A stretch of DNA of 64,000 bases from Silurus meridionalis (GCF_014805685.1 NC_060909.1:4765792-4829791), one strand, 5' to 3'; counted from the stretch's first letter, positions 34,840-47,230 are shown. Notes: generated by a model not told the origin, from the sequence alone. Program-made: numbers and translations.

Positions 34840-36451
34840 TAGTGAGGAAAATAAGTATTTGAACACCCTGCTATTTTGCAAATTCTCCCACTTAGAAATC
34901 ATGGAGGGGTCTGAAATTGTCATTGTAGGTGCATGTCCACTGTGAGAGACATAATCTAAAAAAAAAAAATCCAGAAATCACAATATATGATTTTTAAACT
35001 ATTTATTTGTATGATACAGCTGCAAATAAGTATTTGAACACCTGTCTATCAGCTAGAATTCTGACCCTCAAAGACCTGTTAGTCTGCCTTTAAAATGTCC
35101 ACCTCCACTACATTTATTATCCTAAATTAGATGCACCTGTTTGAGGTCGTTAGCTGCATAAAGACACCTGTCCACCCCATACAATCAGTAAGAATTCAAC
35201 TACTAACATGGCCAAGACCAAAGAGCTGTCCAAAGACACTAGAGGCAAAATTGTACACCTCCACAAGGCTGGAAAGGGCTACGGGGAAATCGCCAAGCAG
35301 CTTGATGAAAAAAGGTCCACTGTTGGAGCAATCATTAGAAAATGGAAGAAGCTAAACATGACTGTCAATCTCCCTCGGACTGGGGCTCCATGCAAGATCT
35401 CACATCGTGGGGTCTTAATGATCCTAAGGAAGGTGAGTAATCAGCCCAGAACTACACGGGAGGAGCTGGTCAATGACCTGAAAAGAGCTGGGACCACCGT
35501 TTCCAAGGTTACTGTTGGTAATACACTAAGACATCATGGTTTGAAATCATGCATGGCATGGAAGGTTCCTTTGCTTAAACCAGCACATGTCCAGGCACGT
35601 CTTAAGTTTGCCAATGACCATTTGGATGATCCAGAGGAGTCATGGGAGAAAGTCATGTGGTCAGATGAGACCAAAATAATACTTTTGGGTCATAATTCCA
35701 CTAAACGTGTTTGAAGGAAGAAGAATGATGAGTACCATCCCAAGAACACCATCCCTACTGTGAAGCATGGGGTGGTAGCATCATCTTTGGGGTGTTTTTC
35801 TGCACATGGGACAGGGCGACTGCACTGTATTAAGGAGAGGATGACCGGGGCCATGTATTGCGAGATTTTGGGGAACAACCTCCTTCCCTCAGTTAGAGCA
35901 TTGAAGATGGGTCGAGGCTGGGTCTTCCAACATGACAATGACCTGAAGCACACAGCCAGGATAACCAAGGAGTGGCTCTGTAAGAAGCATATCAAGGTTC
36001 TGGCATGGCCAAGCCTGTCTCCAGACCTAAACCCAATAGAGAATCTTTGGAGGAGCTCAAACTCCGTGTTTCTCAGCGACAGGCCAGAAACCTGACTGAT
36101 CTAGAGAAGATCTGGGTGGAGGAGTGGGCCAAAATCCCTCCTGCAGTGTGTGCAAACCTGGTGAAAAACTACAGGAAACGTTTGACCTCTGTACAAAGGC
36201 AAAGGCAAACAAAGGCTACTGTACCAAATATTAACATTGACTTTCTCAGGTGTTCAAATACTTATTTGCAGCTGTATCATACAAATAAATAGTTAAAAAA
36301 TCATACATTGTGATTTCTGGATTTTTTTTTTTTAGATTATGTCTCTCAGAGTGGACATGCACCTACGATGACAATTTCAGACCCCTCCATGATTTCTAAG
36401 TTGGAGAACTTGCAAAATAGCAGGGTGTTAAAATACTTATTTTCCTCACTG
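34840..36451 (+). mobile_element. Tc1-like DNA transposon with about 205-bp inverted repeats
   Basis: The ends AGTGAGGAAAATAAGTATTT and the inverse AAATACTTATTTTCCTCACT are flanked by TA (34838-34839 and 36452-36453). Inverted repeats extend to about 35046 and from about 36247, each closing with 'AAATAAGTATTTGAACACCT'. The total of 1612 bp is the normal size for Tc1 elements. It holds one transposase gene on the + strand, broken by mutations. Confidence 0.93.
35208..36225 (+). pseudogene. Tc1-like transposase, broken by a stop and small deletions
   Basis: The start is [20 protein letters not shown], with a paired helix-turn-helix (about residues 1-110) and the 'GRPR-like' linker replaced by LPRTGAP. 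The first catalytic aspartate lies in 'VMWSDETKI', the second in '[17 protein letters not shown]', and the glutamate in '[11 protein letters not shown]', all present. An in-frame TGA at 35712-35714 sits where family members have tryptophan. One base is missing in each of three homopolymer runs at about 35767-35795, which together restore the frame but alter the segment between. A further deletion near 36045 shifts the C-terminus ([10 protein letters not shown] continues in another frame). The copy is young but inactive. Confidence 0.9.
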
Positions 36452-36453
36452 TA

Positions 36454-37069
36454 TATACATGAATGTGAATAATAGATTGTTGATTACAGTCCAAATGTAT
36501 CCTCAAAGTCCTTGATGCCGTCTATGTACCGTATATGTGATGGATAAAAGCTTCTTCTTCCAGCATGAGATAAACAAGAATGATAACAGTTTGGTAATAC
36601 AAGACAGGATTGCATTTCTGAAATCTCCTGGAATTTTCAAAAACAAAAAAAAAGGAAAAACACAAAACAGAATAATAAAATTAATAATTTAGTGACCAAC
36701 TTTTTTATGCTAAGAAACTTCTCAGTAAAAAAGGTCAGAGACTGATTTGAACAAACAGGAATTCCTGAGTAAGACAATTATCCACTCTTTACAGCCACAC
36801 TGAGCAGAAAAGATTCTTAAAAAGTGCAGTGACTCAGTGTTCAGTCAGATGAGCTACAGCAGGAAAAGAGCAAATTGAGTTTCATTCTTGAGGGAAAAAA
36901 ACAGAATCTAAATCTACCAGGAACATGGGCTGACAAAACAGTCTAATATTGAAGAACGTTTTTTTGTATTTTGAGTCTAAAAACATCTCTTTAAAACCTT
37001 ATCTATTTTAAGGAAGTTGAATCACAGTAGTTTTTCTAGTAGTTGGAGGCACACAAGTTTTTAGGATCA
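36454..37069 (+). other. Intronic DNA, no gene seen
   Basis: No recognised element or exon. Confidence 0.5.
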
Positions 37070-37430
37070 TATTGTCTTTAAATGTCATAGCATGAAATTT
37101 TCCTTACATTTAAACTAGGAGATCCAAACCTGTTCCAACATTACACTGCTTCTGTGCACAAAGCGAGCTCCATTGAGATATGCTTTACATGGTGCTTGAC
37201 ATAGTGTCCATCTATAGGGCTCTGACCTCACCCCTATTGGGGTTGAATTGGAAGACTGACTGCACCCCAAGCCTCCTCACCAAACCTACATCAGTCTCTG
37301 GCTTTTACAAAAACACTTGATGCTGAAATCTATCAAAGAACACTGGGAAATCTAGTGGAACATCTTCCCAGAAGAGTTGAGGTTATAAAAAAAATCTAAT
37401 GTCCACAAACTTTCCTCCATATAGTTTATG
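37070..37430 (-). mobile_element. Fish MITE, partial copy
   Basis: It contains GATCCAAACCTGTTCCAACA, GTGCACAAAGCGAGCTCCAT and GACTGCACCCCAAGCCTCCT, and ends with 'AATGTCCACAAACTTTCCTC'. It is the same family as 50921-51432. Confidence 0.6.
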
Positions 37431-38228
37431 TGGAGTCATTGAGATGCTATTGATTAAACAAACAAAAAAAGTGTGTTAAACAAACCTTTTAGTAATATTT
37501 AATATTACATTTTTATTAGTCTTTTTTGTACCATTTGCTTTTATGCATTTAAATGGTCCATTAAAAGCAATATGTTTGGATGATCATACTGTGAAAATTT
37601 AAAAGCATTACACACCCACTGTATTTCCACAGTGAGGTCCTTTTGCACTGTATAATCTTCCTGCATTGTCAATACTTGTAAATAATACAACATTAAAACA
37701 CATTTCAAGAATCAAGTTTTATGATAGAAATTACAGTTCCTCAAAACATGCTTTGTTTTCAGTGTCGTGGTGAAAATCTTTTGAGCATGTCTATCATTTT
37801 CACAGGCCAGCTGAGGATAATAATCATTTCAAAGAAAAAAAAGACATTTAAATGTAGTATATTCAGCAGATATACTGTTTTTGTGGCATGGGAAGCAGCG
37901 CTAGACTAAACTGACAGTGTATTGAATTGCCCGGTCCCAGAGTTTCCAATTAAAGGGGTGGTATGTTTAATTCTGTCAGTGTGTGGCAGGGCTTTATCAG
38001 ATCCCTTCTTTGCCTGATTATATCCAGTTCCCATGGCTTCCTGGCTCAATCCATGCTAAGCCTTTTCCTTCATCTGTCCTGTCTGTTCCTTTCTGTCTCT
38101 TTCATCACATCTTTCTCTGTTCATCACCAACCGAGATTTCTTATCACTACACCATCCTCTGACCTGTTTATTTTTTATTTATTTTCCCCTGAAAATAACA
38201 GCAGTTAATATGCTTCTTGGTATCGCAG
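37431..38228 (+). other. 3' end of the 15.3-kb intron 5-6
   Basis: AT-rich DNA, then a pyrimidine-rich stretch (about 38000-38180) before the exon 6 acceptor. No additional exon is seen. Confidence 0.5.
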
Positions 38229-38493
38229 ATATTTCAGGGCTTGTTAACGGTCTACTACAACCTCGGAGATGGAGATTTCAACCTGACTATGCTCTCTCAT
38301 CGTCTGGATAACGGCGAGTGGCACGAAGTTCACCTCGAGCGCCACGATAATGAGATGACCCTGCGTGTAGATGGAGGCAGTGGGCGAAGGGAGGTCACAG
38401 GTTCACCCGGACGCAGCCGCGAGATCATCGTTGACCCCTCCTTGGTCATGCTTGGAAACTCGTTCCCCACTGGACACAACAAGAGCTTTCAAG
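38229..38493 (+). CDS. Exon 6 of window: type III cadherin, body of second laminin-G domain
   Basis: The acceptor is TATCGCAG|ATAT and the donor is CAAG|GTAAAA. The exon enters in phase 0 and leaves in phase 1 (265 nt), after a 15.3-kb intron. It encodes GLLTVYYNLGDGDFNLTM, then LDNGEWHEVHLERHDNEMTL, a canonical laminin-G 'DG.WH.V..ER' strand. The later run IIVDPSLVMLGNSFP is the strand equivalent to 'LyLGG'. FNLTM carries an N-glycosylation sequon. The reading joins exon 5 directly (FIRLE to IFQGLL), so no exon seems to be missing in the long intron. Confidence 0.88.
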
Positions 38494-38589
38494 GTAAAAA
38501 AAAAAATAATAATAAAAACCCTTGGTTAAGGTGTGGAATTCTGAGCATCTTTTGATGCCAAATTGCATTTTATTATGCAACATATACTG

Positions 38590-39201
38590 CACTGACACCT
38601 GACCATACAATCCAGATGTGCTTTTTGAACATCCCATTCCACATTTAGTTCCCATTTGTTGTCATAATAACTTCCACTTTCCTAGAAAGATGTTCCACTA
38701 GATTTTTGGAATCTTATTGTGGAGAGCTATGCTTATTTATTAACAACACAAGGGTGTTAGTAAAGTCAGGTATTGATGTAGGTGAGATGAGGAGGCATTC
38801 AAAAGAGTTGATGTCAGAGATCTATTGCAAGGCACTAATGATCTTCCACTCCAACCAATGTAAAACATATATTAATGGAGTTGGAATTGTGCACAAGGGC
38901 ATTGTCATGCTAAACCAGGTTTGGGTTTCCTAGATCAATTGAAGGGAAAATGTAATGCTTCTGCATTTAAAGACGTCCTATAAAATTGTTTGAATCCAAC
39001 TTTGTTGTACCAGCTTGGGCAAGAACCAGCCAGCTGTCTCAAAATGTGTAAAAGTGAGAGCCAATCGTTCTTAAATCTAGTAGAAAGCCTTTTCCGAAGC
39101 CTGTAGGTTATTTAAACAGCAAAGTTCAGATTAAAATGTTCAAAAAACATCTATAAATGCAATAGTAATGTATCCACGAACATTTGGCCATACAGTGTAA
39201 G
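38590..39201 (+). mobile_element. Fish MITE, near full length
   Basis: It starts at GACACCTGACCATACAATCC, contains TTTTTGAACATCCCATTCCA, GTGCACAAGGGCATTGTCAT and CCAACTTTGTTGTACCAGCT, and ends at GAACATTTGGCCATACAGTG. It is in opposite orientation to the copies at 37070 and 50921. Confidence 0.65.
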
Positions 39202-39717
39202 AATTATTATTGAACATGATCTACTCCAATGCTAATTCGATTTGGATTCATTACATAGATTTGTAATTTATTTTTTGCCTGGACATCTCTTCTCTAACTC
39301 TGCCAGCATGGTAGTCTTTAACCCGGATAAAATTAAAATGTATCCATTAATTCAGCTGTAAAGCAGTTTAATAGATATAGTATTGTATATAAACACTTGT
39401 AAAAGCCTGGGTTTAGTTTTACTTAAATTCCAGAGTAGAGAGTTTATTGTCATAAAGGAAACAGTCTGTTACACCATATATTGAAATTCTTACTCTGTGA
39501 ATCCTCCACCAGCCCAGGATATAAATTATACAGACAAAATTGAAAAAAGATACAAGACATAAATACAAACTTGAAACTGTATAATAGTGAAAATAGAAGA
39601 AATGTGTGTGCATATATAAAATATACAGTGTACAATGGAAAAATCTAAGACATGCATGTGCAAAATCCTGCAAAGTTAGATTAATGTGTGTATGCACAAA
39701 ATTTGCATAGGTAAAGT

Positions 39718-40290
39718 GTAGACTATGTTGTTGCACTGAGGTAAAGTGTAGACTATGTTGTTGCACTGAGGTAAAGTGAAGTCTATGTTGCACTGAGGTA
39801 AAGTGTAGTCTATGTTGTTGCACTGAGGTAAAGTGTAGTCTATGTTGTTGCACTGAGGTAAAGTGTAGAGTATGTTGTTGCACTGAGGTAAAGTGTAGAG
39901 TATGTTGTTGCACTAAGGTAAAGTGTAGACTATGTTGTTGCACTGAGGTAAAGTGTAGACTATGTTGTTGCACTGAGGTAAAGTGAAGTCTATGTTGTTG
40001 CATTGAGGTAAAGTGAAGTCTATGTTGTTGCACTGAGGTAAAGTGTAGTCTATGTTGTTGCACTGAGGTAAAGTGTAGTCTATGTTGTTGCACTGAGGTA
40101 AAGTGTAGTCTATGTTGTTGCACTGAGGTAAAGTGTAGTCTATGTTGTTGCACTGAGGTAAAGTATAGACTATGTTGCACTGAGGTAAAATGTGGTCTAT
40201 GTTGTTGCACTGAGGTAAAGTGTAGACTATGTTGTTGCACTGAGGTAAAGTGTAGACTATGTTGTTGCACTCAGATTAAGTGTAGTCTAT
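39718..40290. repeat. Minisatellite of 30-bp units, about 19 copies
   Basis: The unit is TATGTTGTTGCACTGAGGTA + AAGTGTAGAC, with a few 27-bp units lacking one GTT. Because 30 is a multiple of three, a frame of 283 codons stays open on the minus strand. It is not a gene. Confidence 0.97.
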
Positions 40291-40714
40291 GCTATTGCAC
40301 TTTATGCTCACTTTTAAATGTATTAAATGGTTGCAAAAGTTTTTAATATACGTATTTACTGCAAATGTTAAAAAAATATTAATAATAATGAATCCTAGGA
40401 ACAAATCTATCATTGGATTGAAACACAATGCATATTAACATGAATCAGGTAAAGATTAAAGTTGGAGATGTATGTTTTAATCACTGGTTTATTGAACCAG
40501 GTTTAAAATTGAGCCTCAGAAACTGAACTGAAATGCAACAAATCCTTAGCAAATAGCTCCACAAATCCTCGATAAGCTTCCAACTTGGTTTAAGCAAATC
40601 CTTGATGGGGCAGCTCGTCTTTAGGGCTTTTAAAATGAGTCTGTTGCTTCTGTAACTAAAATTCCTCCAATTGACATTGTTAATATTACGTTTCAGAGTT
40701 TGGATATTTAAATC

Positions 40715-40717
<3 letters not shown>

Positions 40718-40767
<50 letters not shown>
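40718..40767. repeat. (ATT)n microsatellite
   Basis: About 16 ATT triplets. A second ATT run lies at 42636-42667. Confidence 0.95.
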
Positions 40768-42633
40768 TCTAACCTACAAATACCTGATGTTGGTGCAGTT
40801 ATTTCTAAAAGTTGGTGCAGTTATTTCTAAAAGTTTGAATAAGGTTCAGTAAGGTTGAACATAGGGCTCTAAAACAGGTTGTCCAAGATCTTGTACTCTA
40901 GCTTATGTAAACCATATCTGGAACTGGCTCTGCGGGCATTGTTCTGCAATAACAGGTTTGTATCCCCTAATTCAAATAAAGGGAAATTTAATGCTACAGC
41001 TTCCGAACACAATATGATCCTATAAAAGTGTGTGTGGAAACAGTTTAGAGATGAATTGATTAATATTCGATAGTTTTTGTCACACATTGTCTTAAAGCAG
41101 CTTCACAGAAATTAAGTGGTAATAAAAGATTGTATGTAACATAAATTCTAATTACATATAACATCATACAAATTACATATAATTATTTAACTATATACAC
41201 ACACATATGTATTTATATTTAATGTATAGGTGTGTTGTTGTTACTCTTTGTATTATTTATTTCTTATAAAATAGGTTAGCATAACTCCAATCAATAGAAA
41301 AAAAAAGTATTCTGCAAAGAATAAAGGTCATATTTTCTCAGAAATAAAGTCCGCACTAAATTGTGTAATTTTCAGAGTTCTGCTGAAGTAAAAAAACAAA
41401 AAAAAAAAACAGTTCGTAGCAGTGGACATTTTATTTATTTTTGCCTGAATTCTAGGCTACTTTAAGTGCAGGTTAGACTTCCATGACACTCCACTACAAA
41501 GCATCACTAACCCATTATGAATTCAGACTTTAATCCTTCTCGCCTGTCTGATTGTGCTCTATTGTATTGGCAGTAATGAAAGATTTATCAGTGATGATTA
41601 AATCATAACAGGCTTAAATGCAGCGCCCGTGTAAGAGCCGAACTCGTGGACTTACTGATCACCTGGCAGGAAACAAAACGATTCCAAGCTATGAAATGGC
41701 ATATGACAAGAAGGATGGAGTGGAAAGAAAGGATGACAGCAGGACAAGTGCTGCCCTAGGCTCTGACTCGCCTCAGGCGGAAACAGTCTGGTGGTTAAGT
41801 GGACATTAAAAGCCTCTGCCTTAAAATCGGAGGGTGTGTGAATTTAAATGTGTGTGTGTCTATGGCTAGGTATATATTCAAGTGTGTGTAAAATCTGAGC
41901 CCCGTGGAAAAAGACTAATACAATAGTTAGCGGCTTTGTTACTGTCTAGTCATCTATATATAACATCCAAAGCACTGATGCATTTTTTTATTTTTTTTTT
42001 TATCAATGTATGTTTATCAGGATGAGTAGTCCTTTTTTTATAGGGATGAGTTAATGAACAATTTATATATTTCATAATCCGAATAATTTACTGTATTTAT
42101 TTCATAATCATACTCCAACCTTGTAACACACATTCTGATTTACATGTGCAATCCTAGTATCTGATGAAACTCACTGGTCACATGATCATATCTTGTGATT
42201 TATTGTAAAACGGTCTCAGTACTGTCTAGTGTAATAACCAGATGTACAGACTGACCCCCCCCAAAAATTACTGCAACTGTTGTGCTGAATTCTATCAAAG
42301 CATGCAAATGTTTTTGTGTCATAAAATCTAAGAGCCAATCAGGTTTCAGTAAGCAAATACAGGATGTGCAACATGCTGTAACTTCTGGATTTACATTTTG
42401 CTGGTGGAATGGGTGGGACACGTGTAAGTGTGAAGCGTTTGCAATTTGGTATTTATAGAATTAGGAATTCCTGCTTAGGATGTCTACTGACTTTTTTTCT
42501 TAATGTATAATAAATGTGTTTTGCGGGACAAAATTAAAATCTGTAAAAAATAAACCTTTACAATTTTAAAACATTAATCATGCACATTCTGTGTATGTAA
42601 TTATTATGATTTAATATGATGATGATGATGATG

Positions 42634-42669
<36 letters not shown>

Positions 42670-42998
42670 ACTATAGAAATCCTAGTTAAAAATCTGCAAT
42701 GACAAGACTGTCTTTTTATGAATTATATTAATGTTTTGTGGAAACAGAGGTTCTGATCTTTTGTACCATCCTCTGTGCCTCATGTTTTATTCTTGCTGCT
42801 GCTTTTCATAATTATGAAAAACTTTTGATGATGTAATATTGTGTCATCTAATGTAATTTAGGAAAAAATAATTTAAAAAAACACCATAACGAGAGAAGAA
42901 AGTACACTTTAAAGAGCATGTCTTTGGCTTTTCTTGTATTTCCATGGATTTCTGGCACTTTGTAATAAACAGTATATCTGGACAGAACTTTGGGTCTA
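40768..42998 (+). other. Intron 6-7 DNA, no gene seen
   Basis: It holds a MITE fragment (about 40950-41050, TTCCGAACACAATATGATCC) and a piece of the repeat described at 34335 (41088-41165). It is otherwise AT-rich and shows no exon. Confidence 0.5.
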
Positions 42999-43301
42999 CA
43001 GTGCACCTGGAAAGTTTTCACAAAATTCTACAAACAATACCCCATAATGACAACGTGAAAGCAGTGTGTTTGAAATCTTTACAAATTCATTACAAATAAA
43101 AAACGAAAAAGAATATCACATGTACATAAGTATTCACAGCCTTTGCTCAATACTTTTTTGATGCAGTCTTGGCACCAATTACGGCCTCAAGTCTTTTTAA
43201 ATCTTTGAGTTTTATTCAGCAATTATTCCCATTCTTCTTTGCAGAACCTCTCAAGCTCCATCAGGTTGGATGGGGAGCATCGGTGCACAGCCATTTAGAA
43301 T

Positions 43302-43472
43302 AGAATAGCCTTTATTTGTCACATATACATTATAACATTATACGGTGCCCCTAGAGCACAGAGGGTTAAGGGCCTTGCTCAAGGGCCCAAGAGTGGCAGC
43401 TTGGCTTAAACCCCCGACCTTCGGATCAGTAATCCAGCACCTTAACCAATAAGCTACCACTCCCTCCCTTTT
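43302..43472 (-). mobile_element. SINE-like insertion inside the Tc1 element
   Basis: It starts AGAATAGAATAGCCTTTATT, carries GGTTAAGGGCCTTGCTCAAG and GGCAGCTTGGCTTAAACCCC, and ends in an inverted tRNA-like head (ACCAATAAGCTACCACTCCC). The flanking Tc1 sequence resumes at TTTTTCAGGTCG. Confidence 0.6.
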
Positions 43473-43519
43473 TCAGGTCGTGTTCAAGTCTGGGCTATGA
43501 CTGGGCCACTCAAGAACAT

Positions 43520-43792
43520 TCACAAAGTTACTCGTAGCCACTCCTTTGTTATCTTGGCTGTATGATTAGTGTCAATGTCCTTTTGGAAGATGAACCGTCG
43601 CCCCAGTCTGAGGTCCAGTGTGCTCTGGAGCAGGTTTTTATCAAGGATGCTTATGTACATTGCTGCCTGCTGCCTGACTAGTCTCCCAGTTCCTGCTGCT
43701 AAAAAACATCCCCACAGCATGATGCTGCCCCCACCATGTTTCACTGTAGGGATTGTCCAGGTGATAAACGGTGCCTGGTTTCCACCAAACAT
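43520..43792 (-). pseudogene. Tc1-like transposase, catalytic fragment
   Basis: On the minus strand it encodes [20 protein letters not shown], then [20 protein letters not shown] and EWLRV. This matches the family pattern '[18 protein letters not shown]' and 'FQqDnDPKHTA..tkeWl'. The second catalytic position reads KDIDTNHT, so the aspartate pair is changed. The part with the final glutamate is not in this frame. Confidence 0.8.
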
Positions 43793-44734
43793 GACGCTTA
43801 GTATTTAGTGTTCAATCTTTGTTTCTCATGGTCTGAGTCTTTCAGGTGCCTTTTGGCAAACTCCAGGCAGGCTGTTATGTGCCTTTTATTAAGGAGTGGA
43901 TTCTATCTGGCCATGCTAACATACAGGCCTGATTGATAAACTGCTGCATAGATGGTTGTTCTTCTGGAAGTTTCTCTTCTCGCAACAGAGAAACGCTGGA
44001 GCTCTTATAAAGTGATCATCAAGTTCTTGGTCACCTCCCTGACTAAGGCTTATCTCTCCCGATCGCTCAGTTTGCCGGGCGGCTCCGCTCTAGGAAGAGT
44101 TCTGTTGACTACAAATTTCTTCCCTTTACACATGATGGAGGCCACTGCGCTCAGTGGTCCCTTTAGTGATGCAGAAATGTTTCTATACCCTTTCCCAGAT
44201 CTGTGCCTTAATACAATCCTGTCTCGGTCTACAGACAATTCCTTGGACTTCATGGGTCGGTTTGTGCTCTGACATGCACTGTTAACTGTGAAACCTTATA
44301 TAGACAGGTGTGTGCCTTTCCAAATCATGTCCAGTCAACTGAATTTACCACAGGTGAACTCCAGTCAAGTTGTTAAAACATCTCATGGATGATCAGTGGA
44401 AACGTTGTCATTATGAGGTATTGTTTGTAGAATTTTTAGGAAAATAATGAATTTAATCTATTTTGGAATAAGGCTGTTGTGCACCAACTCGGACAACCAG
44501 GATAGATCCTGCTTTTCTGCTTTTATGTCAATGCAGATAATACCAATTGGTACAAACTTTCTACTGAAGACAGTAGAAAGTTTGTAGAGTGTTTATATGT
44601 GGTTTGGGTGTGATTTTAAATTGGAATAGTAAAGGTTGAGACTGAAATAGTTGAGGTTTAGCTAGGTTCTCCCCAAATCAGTGACTTTAACTATTGCTAA
44701 ATAGTAACTTGGCTTTTCTCTTTGTCTGTTCCAG

Positions 44735-44915
44735 GCTGTATGCGTGACTTGAGGCTAAACGGACGCTCCATGCCTATGGACTCTCAGTCAAAAGATGGCG
44801 TGTTAGTCCTTAGCACTGTGGGAGTGACGCTGGGCTGCTCATCAGACTCCTGCAGGAGGAATCAATGTAGCCCTCCATTCACCTGTGTCGACCTGTGGAG
44901 GATCCATGAGTGCAG
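44735..44915 (+). CDS. Exon 7 of window: type III cadherin, LG2 end and start of EGF module
   Basis: The acceptor is CTGTTCCAG|GCTG and the donor is TGCAG|GTACAT. The exon enters in phase 1 and leaves in phase 2 (181 nt). It encodes GCMRDLRLNGRSMPMD, the laminin-G terminal 'F.GCmrdlrlNg' signature, then VGVTLGC, which supplies the partner cysteine. It continues into an EGF module (SCRRNQCSPPFTCVDLWRIHEC) finished by exon 8. A (CA)n tract begins about 20 bases after the donor. Confidence 0.88.
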
Positions 44916-44930
44916 GTACATATACACACA

Positions 44931-44935
<5 letters not shown>

Positions 44936-44995
<60 letters not shown>
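44936..44995 (+). repeat. (CA)n microsatellite after exon 7 donor
   Basis: 60 bases of CA begin about 20 bases after the exon 7 splice donor. Confidence 0.95.
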
Positions 44996-44996
<1 letters not shown>

Positions 44997-45690
44997 TCTT
45001 ATTTTAATCTAATTTTCACCCTCGCATATTTTATCAGACTTGAGGATACAAAAGTTATTACAAGTATCTCACCAGCATGTTGATAGTGTGTAGAAGGTAG
45101 TAACTTTATATCATCTTCAAACTGTATCAACCAATTAGGCACAAATTAAATTAACTGATCCGTGTTCAATTGTTCAATTTACATGTCACTTTGTAATAAC
45201 TGCAAGCCAAATTAGCAAAGCTGGCTAAATATACACTCTATATATGCTTAACAGATTCACTAATCATTTCTGCTACTTACATCCAAAGATTTTCTACATA
45301 AAATTTCCTACTTTAATAAAAAAAATATAAAAAATATAAAAAAAACATACTACTTCCATTTTCACAAGTAAATGAAAACTAATTGCAGGTTAGAATCTAA
45401 ACTTGTTCCTGAAGAATCCTTGGACTGCACACACCATAAGGTCGGCCAAGATATTGCTCTGATCAATCTTTTGGAATTTGATTTACTTGTGTAAAGCATT
45501 AAGACTGTTCTTTATTAATTTTGCTGGTCTCATACTATTGAATGAGGATGAATAGTGAATAATTAGGAGGAATCCATTATGACAAATTTAACACTGGAGA
45601 TGTTTTTTGTTAGTAAATATTCCAGTCTCAAAATTAAGATATAATTAAAGAATTGAGAAAGTATGAGTTCAAATAATATTTGAATAGTTG
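44996..45690 (+). other. Intron 7-8 DNA, no gene seen
   Basis: AT-rich, with no recognised element. Confidence 0.5.
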
Positions 45691-45704
45691 AATCCTCAAC
45701 CACT

Positions 45705-46670
45705 GTTCTACTAATCCCTCCATCCTCAACCACTGATCCCTCTATCCTTAACCACTGATCCCTCCATCCTCAACCACTGTTCTACTAATCCCTCCACCCT
45801 CAACCACTGATCCCTCTATCCTCAACCACTGATCCCTCCATCCTCAACCACTATTCTACTAATCCCTCCATCCTCAACCACTGATTCTTCCATCCTCAAC
45901 CAATGATCCTACCATCCTCAACCACTATTCTACTAATCCCTCCAACCTCAACCACTGATCCCTCCATCCTCAACCACTAATCCCTCCATCCTCAACCACT
46001 GTTCTACTAATCCCTCCATCCTCAACCACTGATCCCTCCACCCTCAACCACTGATCCATCCATTCTCAACCACTATTCTACTAATCCTCCAACCTCAACC
46101 ACTGATCCCTCCATCCTCAACCACTAATCCCTCCATCCTCAACCACTGTTCTACTAATCCCTCCATCCTCAACCACTGATCCCTCCATCCTCAACCACTA
46201 TTCTACTAATACCTCCATCCTTAACCACTTATCCCTCCATCCTCAACCGCTATTCTACTAATCCCTCCATCCTCAACCACTGATTCTTCCATCTTTAGCC
46301 ACTAATCCCTCCATCCTCAACCACTGTTCTACTAATCCCTCCATCCTCAAACACTGATCCCTCCATCCTCAACCACTGATCCTCCATCCTAAACCACTGT
46401 TCTACTAAATCCCTCCATCCTCAACCACTGATCCTCAATCCTCAACCACTGCTCCAACTGATCCCTTCATCCTCAAACACTGTTCTACTAAATCCCTCTA
46501 TTCTTAACCACTGATCCTTCATCCTTAACCACTGCTCCACTGATCCCTCCATCTTCAACCACTGTTCTACTAATCCCTCCATCCTTAACCACTGTTCTTC
46601 TAATCCCTCCATTCTCAACCATTGCTCCACCGATCCCTTTATCCTCAACCACTGAGCTACTGATCACTAT
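45705..46670. repeat. Minisatellite A, 'CCCTCCATCCTCAACCACTG' family
   Basis: It alternates a 22-bp unit (CCCTCCATCCTCAACCACTG + AT) with a 30-bp unit that adds TTCTACTAAT. About 40 units span roughly 965 bp. The core is shared with minisatellite B at 48560-49310. Confidence 0.95.
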
Positions 46671-47087
46671 ATTGACTATTGACAATATTTATCAGAAATG
46701 TATATGAGGGTCTACGGAATGCCATAACATTAAAGTCATCAAAGTTTCAGTAGTGCTTAACTGTAGTTAAAAGAAAGAAATGATTGCCTTGTGCTTTGTT
46801 GCTTGCTAGTGTGTTAAGTTAGTGTAAGTGGAAATGTTCATCACTGATTTCATCTATAGACCCTGAACTAAAGCTTCATGGTGAAGGTCAATCTTTACAT
46901 GGAAAAAGACCACATCAAAACTTCCAGTGAATTAATACAGCCATAAGAGAATATCATAGAAATGTATCAGTAGTAGTAGTAGTAGATATCCATCAGTACT
47001 CGTGTGTAACCTCTGCTTTGTTGGGTGAAAAATCATGAGAAGGCACATATTTAATTTGTATCAATTTGCTTTTTTCCTGTCTTTTTC

Positions 47088-47090
<3 letters not shown>
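46671..47090 (+). other. Intron 7-8 DNA between repeats
   Basis: No recognised element apart from a short AGT run at 46970-46986. Confidence 0.5.
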
Positions 47091-47146
<56 letters not shown>

Positions 47147-47230
47147 GCTGGGTCGCTTCTGGGGCTGTCTGTAAACATGCTAGTATCAAGCTGTGAGGAC
47201 CACACCATGCTCCTTCTCCTATTACTTGAT

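Larger units (their letters stand above)
42999..44475 (-). mobile_element. Second Tc1-like transposon, decayed, interrupted by a SINE
   Basis: The left end CAGTGCACCTGGAAAGTTTT follows a TA. The inner repeat CTACAAACAATACCCCATAA is found inverted at 44415-44435 (GGTATTGTTTGTAGAAT). The outer right end is lost near 44475. A SINE sits at 43302-43472. Transposase pieces are on the minus strand: the N-terminal helix-turn-helix at about 44050-44253 (RHRSGKGYRNISASLK) and the catalytic region at 43520-43792. Confidence 0.8.

Noticed and set aside
39419..40270. 283-codon open frame on the minus strand
   Set aside because: It is the translation of a 30-bp minisatellite whose unit length is a multiple of three, followed by unrelated AT-rich codons. 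No domain or splice support.
39718..40290. CRISPR-like array of 30-bp repeats
   Set aside because: The units are contiguous with no unique spacers and the context is a vertebrate intron. It is a minisatellite.
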